A stretch of DNA of 64,000 bases from Litoditis marina. Taxonomy: Eukaryota; Nematoda; Chromadorea; Rhabditida; Rhabditidae. Made by a program: the position numbers and the translations under genes. A model generated the notes under the pieces. The model was not told where the DNA came from. It did no database searches and saw nothing but the letters and a program-made list of their open reading frames with translations. Positions 31,901 to 40,200 of the stretch are shown here, piece after piece (the stretch's first letter is position 1; every line of letters starts with the position of its first letter). The DNA lies in contig OZ038437.1 in assembly GCA_964036275.1 (NCBI GenBank), positions 15,842,090-15,906,089 on the forward strand. Direction: 5' to 3'.

Positions 31901-34900
31901 TAATGAAGTAGCAAGTATGCGATTTGGAGAAAAAAACGTTTTGGAAGAGCTTCTTGAAAATTCAACTGTACATCTCATAAGTTAACTTCCTTTTACTTTC
32001 ATTGAGTTTTGATGTCGTCATGTAAAATGAGGCCAATTACACAAGCAACCGGGTTGATATCAACCAAAAAGCAACCCGGTCGCTTTTGTAAAGACATTTG
32101 TTTGCTTTCAGAAAGCAACCGAAAAGCAACCGAATTGCTTTCTAGAACCAACCAAACTTTTTTCACGAAAGCAACCGAGTTGTGTGAAGTAATTGAGCTT
32201 GTTGATTTTATTATCAACCAGGTTGCTTCTATAAAGAGAGGTTGGTTGCTTCTCAAAAGCAATCCTGTTGCTTTTTGGTTGCCTTGGAAATCAACCGAAT
32301 TTTCTTTACAAAAGCAACCGGGTTGACTTTTGGTTGATATCAACCCGGTTGCTTCTGTAACCCACCATGAAATGAACATTAATATCAACTATAATATAGA
32401 TGTTCTCATTCCTACTTGTACTCTTTCAGTATATTCGAATGATTATTGATCGATGAACACATCACGTTTTCGAAATTATTGATCCCTTCATTGTCCTACA
32501 CAGAACTGGTTACACAGAACTCAGAAGCTATGCAGCTTCCTTTTTCTCAGAGACTATTGACAAGTTGAAAAATGATCACTCTTTTGAGTACAGTTACAAG
32601 TTCAGTATACTAAGTTCATCAAATTCGACATCTGACGGGTGCACATTGGTGTTTTGTATTCGACGAGTTCAAGACACTACGTTGATTGGTCACCAGCTTA
32701 TATTTTCTGACTTCACAGATTTACACTCTACAGCTGATCTAATCATGAAATCAATTACTGTAGAAATATGAATGAATCAGTTTCTATAAGCTGTAATGTG
32801 ATAATCTATACCCATCTTCTTTCTGTTTCTAAACACACAAGGTGTTTGACGATTAGTGCTTTCAATTGATAACTTGACAATTCTTCAACCAAAAAACACA
32901 GTGTTTTAATAAGTTTGGGTCTCTAACTGTAGTTGACCCTTGTAATTAGGCGCACGGCTGCCCGTCCGCTCGACCAATTAGTGCGCGCTGCCCGTCCGGT
33001 CACCCGAGACCATGCTGACCGTCCGCCTGGAAACCGAGAGAGCCAGCGGACGGGCCGCGGTGGACCCTTTTGGACCGTCCCAATAAGGTGCGACTACACT
33101 CTGAAATGGACCCAGTTTCTCTATTTGAATAATTAAAAATCACATAATTTGGTATAAAAACACAATTTTTTCAAAAAATGACCTTTTTCGAGTTTTCCCG
33201 GCCATCAAGCCAAGGTGAGCAAAAGTGATTTTGGGAATTTCGAAGATGCTGCGCCTTTCTTTGGTCGAGTTTCTTCATTATGAAATTTGAAAACCGCTTT
33301 CATGTGTTTTTCGAATGAAATTCTTTCATTTTACAACCGAATAAAGTCTGTCTAGAGGTGGACTGGCATAAACTGAACAAAAAATTTGTGGAATTGTATT
33401 TCTGACCATAGCTCTTCCATACCACTACCACCTGTGAAGACAATAATTTGGGTGAAGACAAGTTTATAGATATGCTACCATATACCAGTAAGATCTGTCC
33501 ATTCGACAAAAATTGGTACGTTTTCAGATTGAAACACGTGAAATTCAATGATTTTGCACAAAAACTAGACCTATTTTCTTATTTTTGGTAAAAAGCAGCC
33601 CGTTTTTCGAATTTCTGGCTATTCCGACACGTTTACTGTAGTATGTGCATAGAAAAGTATCGATTTTCCAGATTTGCCGGGAACGCGACGAGGTTTCGAA
33701 GAAATACGAGCGTCTTCTGTCTACCTCGCTGGTTAGAAAAGGCCAGTTGCAGAAGGTCAAAGATCAATTGGAGGAATTGGTCCAGATGGCAGATTCGGTT
33801 AGTTCGTAGTTTGCGGCGAATTCACTGGAGAACCGGGTCCTTCCCGAACCAAACCGCGAACCGGTCACTGGAGAACCGAACCAACTGAACCGAACCGACC
33901 GGTTCTCCAGTGAACGCTTCGAACCGAACTGACATTTATCATGAGTTGAACAAGCAAGTCGTAGACAAGGTAGAATGAGTCTATCCCGGTTGGGTTCGAA
34001 GCATTCACTGGAGAGCGGTCGGTTCAAAAGTCGGTTCGGTCGGTTCGGTTCGGTTCTCCAGTGACTGGTTCGCGATTCGGTTCGGGAAGGACCTGGTTCT
34101 CCAGTGAATTGGCCGTAGTTTGCCCATTCGTTTGTTTTGCTCACAAAAATGTATAATTCTAGATGAAATTTGTACTTTACGAAAAGCGGACTACTTTCCC
34201 CCAAAAACTCATTAATTATCACGTGTTCAAAGTTCGATTCTGAAAACAGAATCCGTCTTCGTTGAATAGTCGAACCTTACCGGTGTATGGACATCGCTCA
34301 ATCAAAACTCCTTTTTCTAACATAAGATTCAGCCACTCTGTTTAGAAACGTTTGAACTTTTATCACCTCTCGAATTCGGATAGAGGGTTAGGCGATTTAT
34401 TCAACAGGTCTCCATGTTTTCAACATACGCGACCGGAATGAAATCAGTAATAATCATTTCTAGCGTGTTTATCATTTGCCAGTAGGGTTCGACACCGACT
34501 GTTTCTCTAGTTATTCTGACTATACGGATTCGAACAAGTTCACTGAAATATGGTAGAATGATAAGAATAAGTTCATTTGCATAGAATAGTAACAAAGCGC
34601 ATACAAGTAGACAATTACAAGGTTATAATAATAATAATATTAATAATATTTATCAATAAATGTATTTCCAGTTGGTTGCTGCTCAGAGAGATGGCTGTTT
34701 CGCGCCAGCTGTGCAGGCGATTACTACGACAGTTAAGGTGAAACCGGAGCTAGTTGATGTTCAAGATGGAGGTACGTTTTCAATTGTATGATACTTTCAC
34801 CCCCCCCCCCCCCCCCCCCCCTTCTAGGGAATTAGTGTACTTTGTATTCTTTCATATGAAAGGCTGTTCGAATGGTACATTGTCGTTGTAAAAATAGAAA

Positions 34901-36909
34901 ATTTGGCATTGCTGTTATTGCTAAGCGGTTCTCTTTCTCCTATTCTCGACCTATTCTCGACTTTAGCAAAAAGTAGTTCACTCTTCTGTATTTTCTGATC
35001 ATTCAGACAACTTTACCGGTTTCTTTCTGATCAGATAATGTGGCGAAACAGTTGGATGAACTGGTACAGCGAATTGTGGCTGTGAAAACGAAAATAGAAG
35101 AGGCAGACAAAATAGAGGTCAGTTAATAGTTTATAGATAATAATAATTTGGAATTTGGCATCACAATTCCATAATTAACGATGCTCGAAAATTCGAACAA
35201 GCTTTATGTTTCTCCCGCATCACTGTGTGTCACTAATACCGGGCCACGTGACTATATCAAAGAAAAAAGGACGAATAGATAAAATGTGAGTTAAATAAAT
35301 GTATGAAAAGTATATTATTGATTTTCTTATATCTAGTACAGTTAAAATCTAATATTGAGATTTAGATACTATGAACGTTCTCATTGAAAACTATTCAATT
35401 TTGTTATTGATTAAGTCAATGTACACCGTTTGTAGTCCGATCCCTCTGCGTTTAATTTGTGTTACGCAGGCATCAAACTACAACTTTTCTCTGGGCACCA
35501 CTGTTTAGACCGCATTTCCGCATTATATACTTTTCAAAGAAGGACGATTTTGTGATTCAATCCCAACGCTTCAGTCTTTTAAACTGCAATACATTTTCCA
35601 ATCGAAGTTCAAAGAACCGTTGACACGGGATTGGTCCACATAATCGTCCTACCTTAAGCCTATCAATAACAACAAACTTTCGTTCTTTCTCTATTTATAT
35701 CTGTCAATAATTATTCATCTTTTTGCAGATAGCGGAATCGGTCCCGTACAAAGGCGACGAATTGGTCACTCTGACTGCTTGGAATTATTTCATCGCGAAT
35801 TTCCAGCATCTACACAAGGTGAGATGGTAGTATGGTTCGTTTCATTCCCACTGAGACCAATTGGCCTCGTGCCAAAGTTTTTGGATGCCTATTTCTTAGA
35901 GAAAACATGAGTATTCTAAAGACATTTTTTGTTCATATGTTCCTATAAAATTGAACAATCGCTACCAGAAATTTGAAGTCTTTCGAAAAACTACAGTGGT
36001 GAAAAATTGACAAAAAAAAATTTGTGGACCAATCTCGTGTCAACGGTCCTTCAAACTGCAGTTGAAAAATGTATTGCAGTTTGAAAGACGGAAGCGTTGC
36101 GATCGGACCACATAATCGTCCTCCTTTGAAATGTTGAAATAGAATAACTATACGTTTCAAACCGTTTCAGGTTATAACTGCTCTACTCTTTTGAGTAATG
36201 TAATGTTTTATGATTTCTCAGTGCTAGATCTGAACAGAACCTATTGAATTCCATATTTAAAAGGGATTAAATGTACCGTTTCAGGGCATAACTGCTCTCT
36301 ACTCGGAAGAAGTGTGCGGTCACGATTCGGAGGTACTTTCCCTGAAATTAGACAATATTCGAAGTCTAACAGAGGTGGCAAAAGACGTCAAAAACGAGTT
36401 TCTCAGCCTGACAAACGGCTCTGTGGAGAGAATTCAGGTGTTTATTATATACTATGTTTCAATAATCGATGTCCTTCTACAGTAACCCGTTCAATATTCA
36501 TGACGCTTTTTCCAATAAACGATTATTAATGTTGTTGTCCAACCTTCACGGTTTGCAGTAAAAAAGGAGCAGAAAACAGTACCGGAATTTGGAGAAAGTC
36601 CACAAACGCCAAACTTTGACCTGGAATTTTGAGCATATTACTGTAGAGGGTTTTGAATTTGATAAATCTTCAAACCGTTTTCGACTCTAAGTGTTACTCT
36701 CAACATTACTGCAATGTACGTCGTTTCGAATTAAAACATTCAACTTCAAATCATTGTTTAAGAAGCACTTTATTATTGTTGGCGACAACCGAAAGTGGGA
36801 AAGTTGAGAAAACTTTTTTCCAAACAGAAAGTTTTTTCAGGAAGCTCTGTCTCGAACTCCGTCTCCCAGCGTACCTTCAATTGGATCTGTCACTGATATG
36901 AAAGGATAG
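22999..36909 (+). CDS. RING-like / coiled-coil protein with SUMO-interaction motif, about 556 residues (paralogue B)
   Basis: Seventeen exons: 22999-23125, 23733-23814, 24920-24992 (tentative), 25443-25532, 26703-26826, 27324-27446, 28088-28141, 28824-28894, 29705-29791, 30569-30724, 31326-31388, 33672-33797, 34672-34771, 35035-35117, 35729-35818, 36285-36437, 36841-36909 (TAG). All phases fit. The N-terminus is basic (GKKRKTDEFPRTPVPRR). A Cys/His region follows: CCFC at about 153-156, then C168, C173, C175, H178, H182 and C185. It is conserved with the minus-strand paralogue and resembles, without exactly matching, a RING. Residues after about 206 are helical and charged, likely a coiled coil. 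Exon 30569-30724 carries CILISSDSEAE (about 305-315), a classic SUMO-interaction pattern, followed by a basic PPEKKKR. Exon 34672-34771 carries VKPE (415-418), a SUMO-acceptor consensus. A nuclear SUMO- or ubiquitin-linked scaffold or ligase fits these motifs, but is inference. No symbol can be assigned. Confidence 0.85.
23226..23400. mobile_element. Diverged GGTTAAC/GGTTACC-family element
   Basis: GTTTCGTTAATCCTAGCAG...GGTAACCCGGTTAGTGACTG...TTAACGAAATACCG: inverted ends GTTTCGTTAA / TTAACGAAA. In the first intron of paralogue B; a relative is at 24333-24510. Confidence 0.5.
24206..24335. repeat. GGACGATTATGTGG palindrome, copy 6
   Basis: AAAAGAAAGACGATTATGTGG and CACATAATCGTTCTGCTGTAA arms. 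Confidence 0.8.
24333..24510. mobile_element. Diverged GGTTAAC-family element
   Basis: Shares GATAACCCGATTAAGG and TTAACGGAATACCCGGTTCC with the copy at 23226-23400; abuts a palindromic repeat. Confidence 0.45.
24698..24772 (-). repeat. tRNA-like segment, serine/leucine-type head
   Basis: Minus strand GATGGCCAAGTGGAAAGCG...ACCCGGGTTCGATCCCC has good A- and B-box matches, but T-stem and acceptor-stem pairs are lost. Likely a third tRNA-derived repeat or tRNA pseudogene in an intron of paralogue B. Confidence 0.55.
24920..24992 (+). CDS. Tentative fourth-from-start internal exon of paralogue B
   Basis: This 73-base exon follows GTGTGCAG and ends before GTGAAC. It converts the phase-2 end of 23733-23814 into the phase-0 start of 25443-25532, which nothing else in the interval was seen to do. 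It reads SLLQIRNGKLLPILTKSW onward. There is no paralogue support, so it could be replaced by another small exon. Confidence 0.4.
25091..25213. repeat. GGACGATTATGTGG palindrome, copy 7
   Basis: TTAAAGAAGGACGATGATG and CACATAATCGTTCAACTC arms; intron of paralogue B. Confidence 0.8.
25243..25412. repeat. ACACCAGTAAGGT family element
   Basis: Left part AAAACTATTCGACAAAAAGTAG, right end GGACCACATTACTGGTGTATG; adjacent to exon 25443-25532. Confidence 0.6.
25555..25735. repeat. ACACCAGTAAGGT family element, inverted
   Basis: ATACCCCAGTAAGGTTGTCC to AGTCTGACCTTACTAGTGTTTG. Confidence 0.7.
25741..26477. repeat. GGACGATTATGTGG palindrome, copy 8, split by a hAT-like element
   Basis: A half copy (25741-25786) abuts a second copy whose arms, 25784-25808 and 26381-26477, are separated by the element at 25809-26380. 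Confidence 0.8.
25809..26380. mobile_element. hAT-like non-autonomous element filled with CTCGAAA repeats
   Basis: 572 bases. Terminal repeats TAGGGTTGTTAA / TTAACAACCCTA, with perfect 8-bp duplications ATATGGAC at 25801-25808 and 26381-26388. The interior is mostly tandem AACTCGAAA units in both orientations. It is inserted in a GGACGATTATGTGG palindrome. Confidence 0.88.
27100..27265 (+). repeat. tRNA-derived SINE-like element, family 1
   Basis: CACACATGTC leader, AATAGCGCAGTGGTTAGCGG (A-box), CGCAGGTTCGATTTCGACG (B-box), tail AGAAACAGAAATTTATGAAT. Lies in the intron before the CGCLAH exon of paralogue B. Confidence 0.75.
27462..27640. repeat. ACACCAGTAAGGT family element, diverged
   Basis: ACATACCCAGTAAAGTTGTTCG with internal AAAAACGGTGTCTATTTTCG; starts 15 bases after exon 27324-27446. 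Confidence 0.55.
27936..28055. repeat. GGACGATTATGTGG palindrome, copy 9
   Basis: AAGCAGGACGATTATGTGG arm and CCACATAATCATCCTTCTTT arm, 30 bases upstream of exon 28088-28141. Confidence 0.8.
28378..28610. mobile_element. GGTTACC-family MITE
   Basis: GGTTATCTAACCTGGTTTTC to AACCCGTTTGGATATAGAATTGGC, near full length, in an intron of paralogue B. Confidence 0.7.
29082..29305. repeat. CTACAGTAATATG / ACTGTAGAAGGACATCG family
   Basis: CCACAGTAGTATGCTCAAAC...GGTATGCTGGCGTTTTTGG...CGTAGAAGGACATCGATTGG. Relatives at 43253 and 55393. Confidence 0.65.
29300..29450. repeat. ACACCAGTAAGGT family element, left end lost
   Basis: AAAGGTAGACCGATTTTCATC through GTCAACCTTGCTGGTGTATG. Confidence 0.7.
30173..30552. 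mobile_element. GGTTACC-family element(s), one full and one fragment
   Basis: Full copy 30318-30552 starts GGCCAATTCTATATCCAACC and ends CCGGTTACATATAGAATTCG. A fragment 30173-30215 with the same left end precedes it. The full copy ends 16 bases before the SUMO-motif exon of paralogue B. Confidence 0.75.
31420..31612. mobile_element. GGTTACC-family MITE
   Basis: ATATGTAACCGGTTTTTTTGG to CCAGTTACATATAGAATTGGCC, with both ends recognisable. Confidence 0.7.
32028..32367. mobile_element. GCAACCGGGTTGATATCAACC palindromic element
   Basis: Left arm GGCCAATTACACAAGCAACC, GTTGATATCAACC. Right arm GGTTGATATCAACCCGGTTGC, CTTCTGTAACCC. It shares the GGCCAATT end and AGCAACC content with the ATGCAACC family, but its interior differs. 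In an intron of paralogue B. Confidence 0.75.
33480..33647. repeat. ACACCAGTAAGGT family element
   Basis: ATATACCAGTAAGATCTGTCC to GACACGTTTACTGTAGTATG; ends shortly before exon 33672-33797. Confidence 0.65.
33815..34114. mobile_element. Palindromic Mutator-like MITE with 9-bp target duplication
   Basis: 300 bases. Left end GGCGAATTCACTGGAGAACC, right end GGTTCTCCAGTGAATTGGCC; the arms continue as CGGTTCGGTTC-type inverted sequence. GTAGTTTGC flanks both sides (33806-33814 and 34115-34123). The left duplication starts 9 bases after an exon end of paralogue B. Related CCCGAACC sequence is at 150-205. Confidence 0.88.
34150..34290. repeat. ACACCAGTAAGGT family fragment, inverted
   Basis: AAAGCGGACTACTTTCCCCC to GTCGAACCTTACCGGTGTATG, directly after the Mutator-like MITE. 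Confidence 0.6.
34800..34821. repeat. C22 homopolymer run
   Basis: Uninterrupted run of C, 28 bases after exon 34672-34771 of paralogue B. Other C runs are at 4139-4150 and 51813-51826. Confidence 0.85.
35534..35656. repeat. GGACGATTATGTGG palindrome, copy 10
   Basis: AAAGAAGGACGATTTTGTG and CCACATAATCGTCCTACCTT arms; intron of paralogue B. Confidence 0.8.
36008..36129. repeat. GGACGATTATGTGG palindrome, copy 11
   Basis: Left arm eroded (TTTGTGGACCAATCTCG), right arm CCACATAATCGTCCTCCTTT. Confidence 0.75.
36153..36195. repeat. Partial copy of an exon start and its acceptor
   Basis: CCGTTTCAGGTTATAACTGC mimics CCGTTTCAGGGCATAACTGC at 36275-36295, the acceptor and start of exon 36285-36437. 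The copy soon hits a stop (TGA) and has no matching phase, so it is a decoy. Confidence 0.55.
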
Positions 36910-37146
36910 AAGACTACCGTATTAAGATCTTAGTTTAGTACGGTATTAAGATCCTAGCATTCTTAGTTGGTAGCGGCAAGTTAGTTAGACGTTAGGGAGT
37001 GTCGTTAGAATAGACCTTAGTCGGTAGTGGTCATCAATAGTCGTATTCACAAGGCAAATGCAACTTTTGATCATCTGAAAGGCTTAGTTTTGGACGAATT
37101 TTTAATTTTAAAACTGAGTTTTCGTTCAATTTCGGCTAATTATCGG
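36910..37146. other. 3' flank of paralogue B / 5' flank of the sulfotransferase
   Basis: Starts with a small tandem duplication (CGTATTAAGATC...TAG) right after the TAG stop. The open frame from 37027 is continuous with the proposed sulfotransferase first exon. No clear poly(A) signal was seen. Confidence 0.4.
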
Positions 37147-37252
37147 ATGATCTCCTACGATTATCCAGTTGCTGTCTGGGCTCTCCTCGCCAGCACACTA
37201 TTTCTCCCTGCTCTAGCCTCGGGAATACGACTACAGTGTTTAGCAGTTTTCC
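37147..37252 (+). CDS. Tentative first exon of the sulfotransferase (signal anchor)
   Basis: ATG followed by a hydrophobic stretch (VAVWALLASTLFLPALAS), ending in phase 1 before GTGATT. Phase 1 is exactly what exon 39314-39423 requires, and the join makes the whole gene a multiple of three. The intron of about 2 kb contains a SINE-like repeat. The donor is weak, so another first exon is possible. Confidence 0.4.
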
Positions 37253-40200
37253 GTGATTCGTACAACTTTTTCTAATGAGAGTAGGGCAGGATAATGCTAT
37301 TGTTTAGTTAGATGTAGAAAAAGTTTCATGTGGGTAGTTTTTTATGTATGTTTGTCGGTTTTCCTACACTGTGAAATAGGTTCATCTCGCTAGATATTTC
37401 TGTTCTTTTTCTTCATAGAAGACATAAGTTAGTTTTAGTTCTTTAAGATTATTGTGACTTTCGATTTTCAAGTAGATTAAATTTGTAATGGTTCTGAAGA
37501 ATGATTAGGAAGTTCTATTGCAGACCGCTTATTTTAGAGTTGTATTGTTTATATCGAAGTGAGTTTATTGTGTTGTACCATATTTTTATATATTGTTTTT
37601 AGACTTGTTTCCAAATGTATGTTGAGTTTAAGAATCATCAAAATATGTTTGTGAATGTAGAATGGTTGTATACAATGTTTTTTTTCAAATATTGTGTTTT
37701 CATTTGATTTGTTTCTCTAGAGTTTTCGATTTGATATAGGAATAAGAACCGTTCAGTATATTTTAGTAGCTCTTTTCTTTAGTCGGTTTCCATTCCTGTA
37801 TACGTGTTTGTTTCAAATGAATGAATGATTTTTTTTAGTTTCAGAATGATTAAAAAATGCAATGTTTTGCACTGAAAAAGCAATGTCACCGGTGTAGAAA
37901 GCCGGAAAAACCTCGATTGTATGAATGTAAAAAAATGTGAAAAAAATGATTCTTTGGAAATAGACCGATTCAGAGGCAGGGCAATAGTAAAGCGGACTTT
38001 TTTCTTGTTTCATGGAGCCTGGTGTATAGTCGTCGCCACTCTAATAGCGCAGTGGTTAGCGGCCTGCTACAAATCTTTTGCTCGCAGGTTCGATTCCGGC
38101 GAGAGACAGAAATTTATAAATTTGGCACCCACTATATGCACCCCAGGGATAGAAGCACCCGCTAGCCGCTATACATCACTGAAGCGCGAAGTTCTCCAAA
38201 AAACTCCGTAAATAATAAAGTTTGTGAAAATCATCCCTAATTATCAGGGAATTCTCCGAGAAATTTACTTTTTAAATTTCTAGAGAATTTCATAGAAGTC
38301 GTGTTTCCTATGGTTACTAGTCCGCTTTGAATAGTACCTATAATTCTCGCGCCAATGGCTAGGTTTAATCCCCAACATTATAAATACGTGGCAAATCGGG
38401 GCGGGTGTTCAACCAAAAACCACCCCCCGTTTACCAGTTTCTGTCGATTTTGATCAATTATTCACACTATATTCAATCAATTCTACGAAATGTCATATTT
38501 TTGAGTGGAAAGTGATATTATAGCCCCCCCCCTCCTCAAGGTACTGGTACCAAGTTATAACCTGGCTATACTACTACCGCTGAAAATTCTTTCATACACT
38601 TTTATAGTTTCGCCCCCACATAGCCTCTATTTTTGCCCCCAAAATGTCCCGGTATTCACAGTATTTTTTGATATTCATTTCTATAATTGTACTTTGGAAC
38701 TATTATCAAAGTACGAAAAGGTTGGATGTTTGTCGTCAAATTTTGAGAGACGAAAAGAACACTGAAAAACAGAAAAGTGAGTGCTAATGGCGGAATTCCT
38801 TGCATTGTAAAAACTTTTAAAGAATTAAAAACGTACTTTTGATCTGATTCTACGTTACTTTATTGAATTTTCTGAATAGTATGCTTTTGTTCTTCAATGT
38901 TTTTGAGGTCACCCATTTTGAGTTTATTTTTGAACAAGCTTTATACCATAATAACCAAAATCGGTATTGCACATATAAAAGCGTGAAAAAACTAAAATCA
39001 GACGTACAAAAAGACGTGAAAAAAAGTTGGTCCTCACATTTTAGAGCCAGTAAAACAAGATTCCAACGATTCCAATTTGCGTAATCGTTCTGAAGTTTGT
39101 AGTGTTGAAAACTTCTTGAAGTCCACAACACAGCAGAAAATTCGGTCGCTCGAAGCACCAAACTACAATCACAAAAAAGCAAACGTTTACCCGCTTACCC
39201 TATGGATCTCCCATAAAAAGACCCTCCCTATATAACAAAAAATACCTAGTTCAAACTACTAACACAGCAAAAGTAATTGACAGATTCTGAATACTCTCTC
39301 TTCTGAATTTCAGGTTCCCCGGGGGTTGTTGTGGAAAAGTCCCTAGTCCCTCGTTCTTATTGTACCGGTACCTCGGCTGAATACTGTGTGGCGCCGCTGG
39401 TTGAATTCAAACAACGATATAGGGTATAGTTCTAATCATCCTAGCCCCTAGTTGTGAGAAGAGTGAAAATTCACTTGCTTACAGTAGAACGATTATGTGG
39501 ACCAATCCCGTGTCAACGGTCCTTTAAACTGCTATTGAAAAAATGTACCGCAGTTTAAAGAACAGAAACGTCAAGATTGGTCCACATAATCGTCCTTCAT
39601 GTGACATATTAGGTGGAAAGTCGCGTGCTCAAGAGAGAATAAAGTGTTATTCTACTGTATTATATCTTCATCTCAATATTGCATTAAATTGTCTGGTAGA
39701 TTCTGTCCAATCTGATAAAATCGCGAGTGCCACATTTACCAATGTGAAAAGTCACTGCTTAAATTGCGATTAAACAGATTTGTTCCATTCATATTGTGTC
39801 TCTTCTCTACAAAACTATCTAACGCATGCAGCCAAAACTTCCAAGTGGTTGTTTTCTGAAAAAAAAACGGAATTTTCGAAAATCGTTTGATGTTTTGACG
39901 TGAAAGATGGTGTGGAAGAATACACAATATCTCACTGTTCATAATTTCAGCGAAAAAGAAGTCGGGCTGGAAAATATGTAATATATTTGTTACAGACAGC
40001 TTCTAAATACAAACTGTTGGGATGTGCGATCGAGAAGAATTTCTCCACTATGCTCACTGCTATTCTTTGTTATCTTCACAACGAAGAGAAGTTTATCAAG
40101 TACAAAAGAACGTTGGTCAAAGAAATGTTCCACAAAAGGTAGTTTTGTTTTCTAGAAATCATTTATCGAATAGTTTAGTAATAAAAACCATTTTCCAGTT

